Source of the DNA: Acetobacter suratthaniensis
GTDB lineage: Bacteria; Pseudomonadota; Alphaproteobacteria; Acetobacterales; Acetobacteraceae
Direction: 5' to 3'
DNA length: 64,000 nucleotides
NCBI RefSeq assembly: GCF_017377745.1
Contig: NZ_JAFVMG010000007.1
Span: 1 to 64,000 of the forward strand
The notes beneath the pieces are model-generated. The model was not told where the DNA came from and ran no database searches. It was given only the letters and a program-made list of their open reading frames with translations. Numbering within the stretch: position 1 is the first letter of the stretch; each line of letters starts with the position of its first letter. Both the position numbers and the translations under genes were made by a program. Shown here in pieces: positions 54,899 through 64,000 of this stretch.

Positions 54899-55093
54899 TC
54901 AGCCTCCCAGCCCGAAGAGTTGACGCAGGCCGAGACCGATCAGCTGGTCAACCACAAAGAAAAAGACGGACGCCGTGCCAGCCATGGCCAGAACGGCACC
55001 CGTGGTCACAAGCGTTGCCCGCCGGGAGGGCCAGGTGACCCGTTCGGCCTCGGCGCGCACGTCATGCAGGAACTTACCGGGACTGAACGACAC
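54899..55093 (-). CDS. secE: Preprotein translocase subunit SecE
   Basis: Single-spanning form, 64 residues: cytoplasmic amphipathic helix SPGKFLHDVRAEAERVTWPSRRATLV, with the conserved VTWPSR hinge, followed by one transmembrane helix. It clamps SecY in the translocon. GTG at 55093 (MSFSPGKFL) is favoured, with GAGG and GGTGG upstream; an in-frame GTG at 55111 would add six residues. Followed by nusG in the conserved secE-nusG pair and preceded by tRNA-Trp. Confidence 0.94.
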   Translation of the reverse strand: MSFSPGKFLHDVRAEAERVTWPSRRATLVTTGAVLAMAGTASVFFFVVDQLIGLGLRQLFGLGG

Positions 55094-55223
55094 GAACCCA
55101 CCCTCTTCCACATCTTGCGTTCATAGCACCCTGAGCGGGCGACCTGAACCTGTTCAGCCCTGCACGAAACACCGCATTGTCAGAAGATTAAAGCGGACTT
55201 TTCCCGTACAGCGCCAGAAAATC

Positions 55224-55300
55224 TGGCAGGGGTGGAGGGTCTCGAACCCACAACCTCCGGTTTTGGAGACCGGCACTCTAGCCAATTGAGCTACACCCCT
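55224..55300 (-). tRNA. tRNA-Trp (anticodon CCA)
   Basis: Complete cloverleaf on the minus strand: acceptor AGGGGTG/CACCCCT (7 bp), anticodon loop CTCCAAA with CCA, T-arm with GTTCGAG, discriminator G and an encoded CCA end (55226-55224). It precedes secE, the common tRNA-Trp-secE-nusG arrangement. Confidence 0.97.
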
Positions 55301-55585
55301 GCAGCGCGTCCGTCACGGCTGGAAAAGACCTATAACGGAAAGCCGTTGGTCTGACCAGCCACTTAAAAGCGACCTAGCGCAGGAGGCGGAAGAAAGTATG
55401 TTGTGAGCCTAAAGTCAAGAGGTCACGGCATATTTGCGTGATTTTGCTGCGGGAGTGTCCGGCAGTCGGGTGTTGGTGGTGGTGCCGTCGGCCATTTTGC
55501 ACTTGGCAGCGGGTGTGTGGCGCCCCTGCGGCTGGCTCTTGCGCGTTGGGGGCTTTTGGCGTTATGTAAGCCCCACAAACGGAGT

Positions 55586-55659
55586 GCGGGCATAGCATAG
55601 TGGTAATGCAGTAGCCTTCCAAGCTACCGAGGAGGGTTCGATTCCCTCTGTCCGCTCCA
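55586..55659 (+). tRNA. tRNA-Gly (anticodon TCC)
   Basis: Acceptor GCGGGCA/TGTCCGC (one G-T pair), D-arm with AGTGGTAATGC, anticodon loop CTTCCAA with TCC, T-arm GGAGGGTTCGATTCCCTC and encoded CCA at 55657-55659. Confidence 0.96.
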
Positions 55660-56003
55660 GTTTCCCCACCGTAGCATTTCATAATATCATCAAATCGTGT
55701 GCGGCTGTTTGCGGCAGCGTTCTGCTGTGCGGATTCTCTGTTGCTCAGGTGCCGGTTCGGGGCTGTTGCGCTAGCGGTTTGAGAGGTGGCCCAGCGGGGT
55801 GTCCGCCCTCGTGGTACGCCGCCGGAACAGGGGGCTTTTTCCTTTGAAATGCGATTGCGCCGTTCTGCCGGTTGCGCGGCCGTTACGGGCATGCTAGACG
55901 CCCCGCCGATGGGTGCCTTAAAACCGGATTCATTTTCTGGATCATCGGCGCGGCGCCCTCTCGTGTGGAATGCCGGCGCGCACAGAAGGAAAGAACCGAA
56001 AGA
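55660..56003. other. Non-coding region between tRNA-Gly and atpH
   Basis: No convincing gene. It should hold the promoter of the atpHAGDC operon. A frame continuous with atpH is open from 55872 but its residues are unlike the ATP synthase delta subunit. Confidence 0.6.
55872..55899 (+). promoter_or_regulatory. Candidate atp operon promoter
   Basis: TTGCGC (55872-55877) and CTAGAC (55894-55899), 16 bp apart, about 105 bp upstream of atpH. This resembles the relaxed alphaproteobacterial sigma-70 consensus but is a weak match. Confidence 0.3.
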
Positions 56004-56588
56004 GTGGTGGCTTCGGGCGTAACGACAGCACAACCAGTCGCTTTTGCTGCCAATGGTCTTGAAGGCCGGTACGCAACAGCGCTTTATGATCTGGCAGCCG
56101 AACAGCGGCAGCTCGATACCGTGCTTGATGAAGGGGCCGCCCTTGCGCGGCTGATAGATGAAAGTGCGCCGCTGCGTACGGTGCTCGCGGACAGACGGCT
56201 CGACATCAAGGTGTCCAGCGCTGCTGTTCTCGCCGTGCTTGAGGCGCAGGGATTCGGGCAGCTTCTGCGTAACTTCGTTGGCGTGGTGGCTGAAAACCGC
56301 CGTCTGCCCGTGTTGCGCCGGGTTCTGTCTGCCCTCGACGCGCTCGCCATTGCCCGCAGGGGCGAAGTGGTGGCCGAAGTCGTGAGCGTCGCCCCCCTTT
56401 CGTCCGAGCAGCGCGCCCAGCTTCAGGTTCGTCTGGCCGAAGCCGGCTATTCCCGTATTACCATTCGTGAGCGCGTCGATTCCTCACTGCTCGGCGGTCT
56501 TGTCGTGCGCGTGGGGGCAAAGCTTTATGACGCAAGCCTCAAAACCCGCCTGTTCCGTTTGCATTACGCCATGAAGGGAGCCGCGTGA
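56004..56588 (+). CDS. atpH: F1 ATP synthase delta subunit
   Basis: Links F1 to the peripheral stalk. Recognised by [25 protein letters not shown] at the N-terminus, [21 protein letters not shown] in the middle, and the C-terminal signature [36 protein letters not shown]. The start is GTG 56004 or GTG 56007 ([11 protein letters not shown]), downstream of AAGGAAAG; no ATG fits. About 194 residues. Its TGA overlaps the atpA ATG by one base. Confidence 0.94.
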   Translation: MVASGVTTAQPVAFAANGLEGRYATALYDLAAEQRQLDTVLDEGAALARLIDESAPLRTVLADRRLDIKVSSAAVLAVLEAQGFGQLLRNFVGVVAENRRLPVLRRVLSALDALAIARRGEVVAEVVSVAPLSSEQRAQLQVRLAEAGYSRITIRERVDSSLLGGLVVRVGAKLYDASLKTRLFRLHYAMKGAA

Positions 56589-58123
56589 TGGAAATCCGTC
56601 CCGCAGAGATTTCGGATATCCTCAAGCAGCAGATTGCCTCGTTCGACAAGGAATCTGATGTTGTCGAAACCGGCACTGTCCTGTCCGTAGGGGATGGTAT
56701 TGCCCGTGTGTTCGGCCTGCAGAACGTCATGGCGGGCGAACTGGTCGATTTCCCGTCCGTCGGGCAGAAGGGTATGGCCCTGAACCTCGAAAGCGACAAT
56801 GTCGGCGTCGTCATTTTCGGTGATGACACCAACATCCGCGAAGGCGATACCGTTGCCCGTTCCGGCACTGTTGTCAGCGTGCCGGTTGGTAAGGGCCTGC
56901 TGGGCCGCGTTGTTGACGGTCTGGGTAACCCGATCGACGACAAGGGTCCGCTGGTTGACGTTGAAATGCGTCGTGCGGAAGTCAAGGCGCCCGGCATTAT
57001 GCCCCGCCAGTCCGTGCATGAGCCCATGCAGACCGGTATCAAGGCCATTGACGCTCTGGTGCCGATTGGCCGTGGCCAGCGCGAACTGGTTATCGGTGAC
57101 CGCCAGACCGGCAAGACCACCATCCTGACCGACACCATTCTTGCTCAGAAGAGCGTGAATGACGCGGGCGACGACAAGAAGTCCCTCTACTGCATCTATG
57201 TTGCGGTTGGGCAGAAGCGTTCCACGGTTGCACAGCTCGTGCGCCTGCTGGAAGAAAAAGGCGCGATGAAGTACTCCATCGTCGTTGCCGCGACCGCGTC
57301 CGATCCGGCGCCGCTTCAGTATCTTGCACCGTATGCCGCCTGCGCCATGGGTGAATACTTCCGTGACAACGGCATGCACGCCCTGATCTGCTACGACGAT
57401 CTGTCCAAGCAGGCTGTGGCTTACCGCCAGATGTCCCTGCTGCTGCGCCGTCCGCCGGGCCGCGAAGCGTATCCGGGCGATGTGTTCTTCCTGCATTCGC
57501 GTCTGCTCGAGCGCGCCGCCAAGATGTCCGACGCCCATGGCGCTGGCTCCCTGACGGCCCTGCCCGTGATCGAAACCCAGGCGGGTGACGTTGCGGCTTA
57601 CATCCCCACCAACGTGATCTCCATCACCGATGGTCAGATCTTCCTTGAAACCGACCTGTTCTATAAGGGCATCCGCCCTGCCGTGAACGTCGGTGGCTCG
57701 GTGTCGCGCGTTGGTTCCGCCGCCCAGATCAAGGCGATGAAGCAGGTTGCCGGCAAGATCAAGCTGGAACTGGCTCAGTACCGTGAAATGGCTGCGTTCT
57801 CGCAGTTCGCTTCCGATCTGGACCCCGCAACGCAGAAGATGCTCGCCCGTGGCGCGCGTCTGGTCGAACTGCTCAAGCAGCCGCAGGCTTCCCCGCTTTC
57901 GGTGGAAGAACAGGTCGTTCTGCTGTTCGCTGGCACCCGTGGTTTTGTGGATGGTATCGCCGTCAACAAGGTTGTGGCCTGGGAAAAGGCTCTGCTGGCT
58001 GATGTGCGGAGCGCAGGCAAGGATATTCTGGACACGCTCGCCAAGGAGCAGGCTCTGTCCAAGGATCTCGAAGCCCGCCTGACTGAATACCTGACCACCT
58101 TCAACCGCCACTTCGCGGGCTGA
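56588..58123 (+). CDS. atpA: F1 ATP synthase alpha subunit
   Basis: 511 residues. P-loop GDRQTGKTT (in [19 protein letters not shown]), the N-terminal beta-barrel segment [19 protein letters not shown], and the alpha/beta signature [13 protein letters not shown]. Regulatory, non-catalytic nucleotide-binding subunit of the hexamer. ATG 56588 overlaps the atpH stop (TGATG), a translational-coupling arrangement. Confidence 0.98.
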   Translation: MEIRPAEISDILKQQIASFDKESDVVETGTVLSVGDGIARVFGLQNVMAGELVDFPSVGQKGMALNLESDNVGVVIFGDDTNIREGDTVARSGTVVSVPVGKGLLGRVVDGLGNPIDDKGPLVDVEMRRAEVKAPGIMPRQSVHEPMQTGIKAIDALVPIGRGQRELVIGDRQTGKTTILTDTILAQKSVNDAGDDKKSLYCIYVAVGQKRSTVAQLVRLLEEKGAMKYSIVVAATASDPAPLQYLAPYAACAMGEYFRDNGMHALICYDDLSKQAVAYRQMSLLLRRPPGREAYPGDVFFLHSRLLERAAKMSDAHGAGSLTALPVIETQAGDVAAYIPTNVISITDGQIFLETDLFYKGIRPAVNVGGSVSRVGSAAQIKAMKQVAGKIKLELAQYREMAAFSQFASDLDPATQKMLARGARLVELLKQPQASPLSVEEQVVLLFAGTRGFVDGIAVNKVVAWEKALLADVRSAGKDILDTLAKEQALSKDLEARLTEYLTTFNRHFAG

Positions 58124-58139
58124 GAGGGCAGAAGCGTCC

Positions 58140-59027
58140 ATGGCTTCCCTTAAGGAACTCCGCGCCCGGATCGGAAGTATCAAGTCGACACGGAAGATCA
58201 CGAGCGCCATGAAAATGGTGGCCGCAGCCAAGCTGCGGCGCGCTCAGGCCAGTGCGGAAGCTGCTCGCCCCTATGCTGCGGCCATGCGCCGTATGCTGGG
58301 CGAACTGGCTGGCGCAGTGCAGGGCGAAGGCGGGGTTCCCCGTCTGCTGTCCGGCACGGGACAGGACAAGGTGCACCTTCTGGTGCCCTTGACCAGTGAT
58401 CGCGGGCTGTGCGGCGGCTTCAACTCCAACGTGCATCGCCTGACCGTCCAGACGATCCGTCGCCTCCAGTCCGAAGGCAAGACCGTGCGTCTGCTGCCGG
58501 TTGGTCGCAGGGCGCTCAATTTCTTCTCGCGTGATTACGCTGACCTGATCGTTGATCATGTCATCGGCGTCAGCGGTAAGGAAATCCCCTTCTCTGTGGC
58601 GTCCGGTCTGGGTGAAAAAATCAACGCCCTGGTCGAGTCCGGCGAAATCGACGTGTGCTCACTTGTGTTCAACAAGTTCCACAACGCGATGATGCAGGTG
58701 CCGACGAGCCAGCAGCTTGTTCCTTTGCTCATGGAAGAGCAGGGGGCGGGCGATGTCCCGGCCGATAGCGTGGCCCAGTATGAGTTCGAGCCTGATGAGG
58801 CGACAATTCTGGCCATGCTGCTGCCGCGCAATCTTCAGGTGCAGATTTACGCTGCTCTGCTGGAAACAGCAGCCGGCGAAAATGGCGCCCGGATGACGGC
58901 GATGGATAACGCAACCCGCAATGCGGGCCGATCCATTGACAGTCTGACTCAGGTCTATAACCGGACCCGCCAGACCAATATCACCAACGAACTGATCGAA
59001 ATCATTTCGGGCGCACAGGCTGTCTGA
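58140..59027 (+). CDS. atpG: F1 ATP synthase gamma subunit
   Basis: 295 residues forming the rotor shaft. N-terminal coiled-coil MASLKELRARIGSIKSTRKITSAMKMVAAAKLRRAQ, central SDRGLCGGFNSN, and C-terminal GARMTAMDNATRNAGRSIDSLTQVYNRTRQTNITNELIEIISGAQA, all standard. Lies 16 bp after atpA. Confidence 0.98.
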   Translation: MASLKELRARIGSIKSTRKITSAMKMVAAAKLRRAQASAEAARPYAAAMRRMLGELAGAVQGEGGVPRLLSGTGQDKVHLLVPLTSDRGLCGGFNSNVHRLTVQTIRRLQSEGKTVRLLPVGRRALNFFSRDYADLIVDHVIGVSGKEIPFSVASGLGEKINALVESGEIDVCSLVFNKFHNAMMQVPTSQQLVPLLMEEQGAGDVPADSVAQYEFEPDEATILAMLLPRNLQVQIYAALLETAAGENGARMTAMDNATRNAGRSIDSLTQVYNRTRQTNITNELIEIISGAQAV

Positions 59028-59055
59028 GCCCGCTCGCATGCCCCGCAGGAGCTGA

Positions 59056-60531
<1,476 letters not shown>

Positions 60532-60559
60532 CGGCCGATTTCTGGGAGGAGCATCGTTC

Positions 60560-60970
60560 ATGCCGGTCCTAATTGAGATCATCAGCCCTGAAAAAGTGCT
60601 GGTGTCGCGTGAGGTAGATATGGCCGTTCTGCCCGGCATGGAAGGCGATATCGCCGCCATGCCCGAGCATGCGCCCATGATGCTCCTGCTGCGTGGCGGT
60701 GTCGTTGCCCTGCATGAAGGCGATGTGGTTACAGATCGCTTTTTTGTTGCGGGTGGCTTTGCCGATATCACGGCTACGCGCTGCACGGTTCTGGCGGACA
60801 AGGCTGTGCCTGTCAGCGAGATTTCGATCGACAACGCCACAGCCCAGCTTGAGGCGCTGTCCGAGATCTGGGACAAGACCGACAAGACGGACATGACCCG
60901 CCTGAGCGCGCTGCAGGATCAGATTCTGGCAGTGCGGGCTGAAATTGCCGCAGGTGCCGGTACGGTCTGA
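60560..60970 (+). CDS. atpC: F1 ATP synthase epsilon subunit
   Basis: 136 residues: beta-sandwich with LIEIISPEKVLVSREVDMAVLPGMEGDIAAMPEHAPMMLLLRGGVV and FFVAGGFADITATRCTVLAD, and a C-terminal helical part that can inhibit ATP hydrolysis. GGGAGGA lies upstream of the ATG. Last gene of atpHAGDC; the F0 genes (atpIBEF) are elsewhere, as usual in Alphaproteobacteria. Confidence 0.96.
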   Translation: MPVLIEIISPEKVLVSREVDMAVLPGMEGDIAAMPEHAPMMLLLRGGVVALHEGDVVTDRFFVAGGFADITATRCTVLADKAVPVSEISIDNATAQLEALSEIWDKTDKTDMTRLSALQDQILAVRAEIAAGAGTV

Positions 60971-60990
60971 GAACCGCACCACATAGTTTA

Positions 60991-61020
60991 AAAAAAGCCA
61001 CCCGAAAGGGTGGCTTTTTT
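60991..61020. terminator. Bidirectional intrinsic terminator after atpC
   Basis: AAAAAAGCCACCC (60991-61003) pairs perfectly with GGGTGGCTTTTTT (61008-61020) with a GAAA loop; ends the atp transcript and the convergent queF transcript. Confidence 0.95.
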
Positions 61021-61052
61021 GTTTTGGGCCTGTTGCCCGCGCCCGCGTGTTT

Positions 61053-61523
61053 TCAGCCGCGCCCGCGATAGCTTGGAACATCCTGCGCGGGAATCCAGAC
61101 TTCCTTCGGGGCTTCGCCTGTCTGCCAGAAAATATCAATCGGGATACCACCGCGCGGATACCAGTATGCCCCGATACGCAGCCAGACAGGGTTGAGCAGA
61201 TCAACCAGCGTGCTGGCAATCTGGATCGAGCAGGCCTCGTGAAAAGCGCCGTGGTTACGAAAGCTCGTCAGGAACAGTTTGAGGGATTTGCTCTCCACAA
61301 TCCACTGGTCTGGCACGTAATCAATGACGATATGGGCAAAATCCGGCTGACCGGTGATCGGACAGAGCGAGGTAAATTCCGGCGCGGTAAAACGCACCAT
61401 GTAACGCCTGTCACGGTAGGGGGTCGGTACGCGTTCCAGCACGGCGTTTTCGGGGCTGGAAGGGGCCGATACCGACTGGCCAAGCTGGGTCAGCGCGGTG
61501 CTGCCATCATCTGGTCTGCTCAT
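61053..61523 (-). CDS. queF: NADPH-dependent 7-cyano-7-deazaguanine reductase QueF
   Basis: Reduces preQ0 to preQ1 in queuosine synthesis. 156 residues, the unimodular type: nucleophile Cys in [21 protein letters not shown], the NADPH/substrate segment [26 protein letters not shown] with catalytic Glu and His, and a C-terminal [14 protein letters not shown] 61523 has AGGAGA upstream; the open frame beyond it is not conserved. No other queuosine gene is in the window. Confidence 0.96.
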   Translation of the reverse strand: MSRPDDGSTALTQLGQSVSAPSSPENAVLERVPTPYRDRRYMVRFTAPEFTSLCPITGQPDFAHIVIDYVPDQWIVESKSLKLFLTSFRNHGAFHEACSIQIASTLVDLLNPVWLRIGAYWYPRGGIPIDIFWQTGEAPKEVWIPAQDVPSYRGRG

Positions 61524-61643
61524 GGTTCTCTCCTCGGATGCTGTTGCCTGATGTCGGGGCACTTGCGGGCCAAGTCAAGTTTTCCCGCAGGGTGGATGAG
61601 GGTTGCGACTGTCGTTTTTAATGGGGCTGGTGTATGAGAGGGC

Positions 61644-62864
61644 ATGGCCAGAACAACTTCTCCCGTTTTTCCGCAACCACGACTGGTTTCCTCCACACAG
61701 GCGCTGGAAGAGGCACTTAAGCCGTTCCATACCGAGCGGTATGTGACCGTCGATACCGAGTTCATGCGTGAGAAGACGTACTGGCCGGAGTTGTGTCTGG
61801 TGCAGCTTGGTGGCGTCAATGATGTTATCCTGATTGATGCACAGGCCGAAGGGCTTGATCTTGCGCCGCTGGCTGCACTTATGGCGGACCCGGCCGTTAT
61901 CAAGGTTTTTCATGCGGCACGGCAGGATCTGGAAATTTTTCTGCATCTGTTTGGCGCTCTGCCCCTGCCGGTTTTTGATACGCAGGTAGCGGCCATGGTT
62001 GCCGGGCATGGCGATCAGGTCGGGTATGACAGTCTGGTGGGTGCGCTGACCGGACATTCCATCGACAAGAGCCACAGATTTACCGACTGGTCGGCCCGGC
62101 CGCTTTCTCCCGCACAGCTGACTTATGCGGCGGGGGATGTAACCTGGCTGCGGGTTGTGTACGAGCGCCTGCACCGTAAGCTTGAGCAGGAGCAGCGCCT
62201 GAGCTGGGTGGCGGCGGAAATGGCCGAGCTGGAAGAACCTTCAACCTTCCAGCCAGACCCGGAAAAACAGTGGGAGCGCCTGCGTGCGCGCACCAATAAC
62301 CGGCGTATGCTCGGGGTGCTGCGTGCCGTAGCGGCCCTGCGTGAGCGGGAAGCCCAGCGGGTTAACGTGCCACGCCAGCGTCTGATCAAGGATGAAAGCC
62401 TGCTCGAAATCGCGGCGACCACCCCGAACAGCACCGATGCGCTCGCCCGTGTGCGTGGCGTTGCACGCGGGCTGGCGGAAGGGCGCACGGGGCAGGCTCT
62501 GCTGGAGGCAATCCGTCAGGCGCAAGCTCTGCCAGATGCGGAACTGCCGCGCCTGCCCAAAGGCCGTGGGCGTGATGCTGCGCGGCCTCCGGCTTCTCTT
62601 GTGGCGTTGCTGAAAGTGCTGCTCAATGCCTGCTGCGAGGCACATGATGTTGCCCCGAAGCTGGTGGCCTCGCAGGAAGAGCTGGAAGCGCTGGCCCTTG
62701 ACCCCGCACAGGCGCCAACCCTGCTGGGTGGCTGGCGTGGGCGTGTGTTTGGTGATGCCGCCCGTGCTTTGTGCGAAGGCCGTATGGCCCTGCGTGTGCA
62801 GGATGGGCGGGTTATCAATGTCCCGTGTGAGGACGAAACCCTGTCTGAACCTGCCCTCGGTTAA
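61644..62864 (+). CDS. rnd: Ribonuclease D
   Basis: 406 residues. DEDDy 3'-5' exonuclease: VTVDTEFMREKTYWPELCLVQLG (Asp, Glu), FHAARQDLEIFLHLFG (Asp), and LTYAAGDVTWLRVVYERL (Tyr-x3-Asp). An HRDC domain follows around 215-290 (LRAVAALREREAQRVNVPRQRLIKDESLLEIA), as in RNase D. Participates in tRNA 3'-end maturation. Confidence 0.96.
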   Translation: MARTTSPVFPQPRLVSSTQALEEALKPFHTERYVTVDTEFMREKTYWPELCLVQLGGVNDVILIDAQAEGLDLAPLAALMADPAVIKVFHAARQDLEIFLHLFGALPLPVFDTQVAAMVAGHGDQVGYDSLVGALTGHSIDKSHRFTDWSARPLSPAQLTYAAGDVTWLRVVYERLHRKLEQEQRLSWVAAEMAELEEPSTFQPDPEKQWERLRARTNNRRMLGVLRAVAALREREAQRVNVPRQRLIKDESLLEIAATTPNSTDALARVRGVARGLAEGRTGQALLEAIRQAQALPDAELPRLPKGRGRDAARPPASLVALLKVLLNACCEAHDVAPKLVASQEELEALALDPAQAPTLLGGWRGRVFGDAARALCEGRMALRVQDGRVINVPCEDETLSEPALG

Positions 62865-62871
62865 GGGCAGG
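62850..62871. terminator. Hairpin at the rnd stop codon, possible terminator
   Basis: CCTGCCCT (62850-62857) pairs perfectly with AGGGCAGG (62864-62871) around 6 nt; the rnd stop codon lies at the loop edge. No T-run on either side, so rho-independent termination is doubtful. It sits between two convergent genes. Confidence 0.35.
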
Positions 62872-62897
62872 CTCGGGACTGGGGAGAGCGCGGTCGC

Positions 62898-63896
62898 TCA
62901 GAACCCCATTTCTGCCCACAGGTTGGACAGCGGACGCGCACCGTAGTGGGAAATGATTTCCGATGCCGCAACAGATGCCAGCCTGCCGCATTCAGGCAGG
63001 GTACGGCCTGCTGTCAGCCCGGCCATGAAGCCCGCCGCATAGGCATCGCCCGCGCCGGTGGTATCAACCACCTGAGTAGGAACGGGGTCTACTTTCGTAA
63101 ACGTGCCTTCGTGTACGACCACGCTGCCAAGGCCCGAACGGGTCAGAGCCGCAAAAGTGGTGTCCTGTGCGGTATGGCGGGCGGCGGTATCAAAATTTTC
63201 CGTTTCATACAGCGCGCAGATTTCATCTTCATTGGCGAACAGGATGTCCACATGCCCTTTGACCAGATCAAGGAAGGCAGCGCGGTGGCGGCCAACGCAG
63301 AAGGGGTCTGACAGGGAAAGGGCAACCTGCCGTCCGCTCTGATGGGCAATGGAGGCGGCCCGGCGGAATGCTTCCTGTGCGTGCGGGGGGTCGAACAGAT
63401 AGCCTTCAAGATACACAATGGAGGATGCGGCAATGACATCGGCCAGCACATCATCCGGTGTAAAACAGGTGCAGGCTCCCAGATAGGTGGCCATGGTGCG
63501 CTGGCCGTCAGGTGTAATCATGACAATGCAGCGCGCGGTTGGCAGGTTATCGAACAGCTGCGCATTTAGCGGTTCGGACGGGAAAGCCACGCCGTTGCTG
63601 TGCAGATCCTGACCGAACTTTGTTCCGGCTTCGTCCCGCGCAACCTTGCCTAGATAGGCTACGCGTGCGCCAAACTGTGCGGCCACAACGCAGCTATTGG
63701 CTACTGAACCGCCGCCCATGACCTGTTCCGGGGTCAGTGCCGCCTGCAGGGCATTCGCGCGTTCAGCGTCGATCAGGGTCATGCTGCCCGGTGTCAGGCC
63801 CTGTTTTTCAAGGAAAGCAAAATCGACCCGTGCGAGAATGTCTGTAATGGCGTTGCCAATACCCAGAATATCGTAACGAATGTCAGGATCGGTCAT
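62898..63896 (-). CDS. PfkB-family carbohydrate/nucleoside kinase (adenosine-kinase-like)
   Basis: 332 residues of the ribokinase/PfkB fold. N-terminal YDILGIGNAITDILARVDFAFLE and GGSVANSCVVAAQFGARVAYLGKV form the substrate side; the anion hole and catalytic Asp lie in the signature VVDTTGAGDAYAAGFMAGL. The GNAxxD and GGSxANT-like segments resemble the adenosine kinase branch found in Alphaproteobacteria, so adenosine or a related nucleoside is the best guess. ATG 63896 (MTDPDIRYDIL) preferred over a TTG at 63917. Converges on rnd. Confidence 0.9.
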   Translation of the reverse strand: MTDPDIRYDILGIGNAITDILARVDFAFLEKQGLTPGSMTLIDAERANALQAALTPEQVMGGGSVANSCVVAAQFGARVAYLGKVARDEAGTKFGQDLHSNGVAFPSEPLNAQLFDNLPTARCIVMITPDGQRTMATYLGACTCFTPDDVLADVIAASSIVYLEGYLFDPPHAQEAFRRAASIAHQSGRQVALSLSDPFCVGRHRAAFLDLVKGHVDILFANEDEICALYETENFDTAARHTAQDTTFAALTRSGLGSVVVHEGTFTKVDPVPTQVVDTTGAGDAYAAGFMAGLTAGRTLPECGRLASVAASEIISHYGARPLSNLWAEMGF

Positions 63897-64000
63897 TTTG
63901 TTAAAACTTTTCTTCAAAAATGGATAAGTCTGGCTGTTTGGCTAGCCCGCCGCCATAAAAAGGGCAACAGTTGGGGCTACGCAAAGTTTGCCCAACGGTT
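63897..64000. other. Right edge, non-coding upstream region of the PfkB-type gene
   Basis: No gene is visible. The segment is AT-richer near 63897-63930 and would carry the promoter of the kinase gene on the minus strand. Confidence 0.4.

Noticed and set aside
56564-58231. 555-codon open frame antisense to atpA
   Set aside because: Same reason: shadow of atpA codon bias.

Overview
The window looks like chromosomal DNA of an acetic acid bacterium (Alphaproteobacteria, Acetobacteraceae, most likely Acetobacter or a close relative). The strongest evidence is the membrane-bound PQQ alcohol dehydrogenase pair (adhA-adhB, a quinohaemoprotein and a tri-haem cytochrome c). Next to it lie a four-gene haem-copper ubiquinol oxidase operon (cyoABCD) and a haem A synthase (ctaA). 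The DNA is GC-rich by eye, genes are densely packed, and no phage, insertion sequence, integrase or CRISPR array was seen. Genus-level naming is inference from these families.

Layout, left to right. 1-7.3 kb: a TPR secreted/periplasmic protein, then a minus-strand tripartite RND efflux system (adaptor, pump, outer-membrane factor) with a 9-bp tandem repeat at the 3' end of the outer-membrane gene. 7.7-13.4 kb: the minus-strand rod-shape operon mreB-mreC-mreD-mrdA(PBP2)-rodA. 13.6-15.5 kb: leuA, preceded by a short Leu-rich leader ORF and competing hairpins that look like an attenuator. 15.6-23.8 kb: ctaA, a TVP38-type membrane protein, a hybrid histidine kinase, apt, a FUSC-type exporter and a uracil-DNA-glycosylase-like gene. 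23.9-29.4 kb: adhB and adhA, a degenerate ThpR-like 2H phosphoesterase, and a Bax-inhibitor-1-like membrane protein. 29.9-33.8 kb: cyoABCD. 33.8-34.1 kb: two bidirectional terminators flanking a ten-copy GTGGCT microsatellite.

34.2-43.4 kb: a seven-iron-type ferredoxin and a SUV3-like helicase (minus), then a cytosol aminopeptidase, a MarR-type regulator, a small secreted EipA/DUF1134-like protein, and a divergent polysaccharide pair (a MraY/WecA-type sugar-phosphate transferase and a CapD/FlaA1-type nucleotide-sugar epimerase/dehydratase). 43.5-54.3 kb: a small membrane-anchored protein, dihydroorotase, glutathione reductase, ferredoxin-NADP reductase, a second SUV3-like helicase, an SDR oxidoreductase translationally coupled to a DedA protein, and an S9 peptidase. 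54.3-55.3 kb: nusG, secE and tRNA-Trp. 55.6-61 kb: tRNA-Gly and the F1 ATP synthase operon atpHAGDC. 61-64 kb: queF, rnd and a PfkB-family (adenosine-kinase-like) sugar/nucleoside kinase.

Together, AdhAB passes electrons from ethanol to ubiquinone, and CyoABCD oxidises the ubiquinol while pumping protons. CtaA may supply haem A to that oxidase, and AtpHAGDC is the catalytic half of the ATP synthase that uses the gradient. No wholly new multi-gene system is evident. The observations most worth following are the leuA leader, the 2H phosphoesterase that has lost both catalytic histidines, the two SUV3-like helicases (one with an extra N-terminal region), and the two microsatellites.
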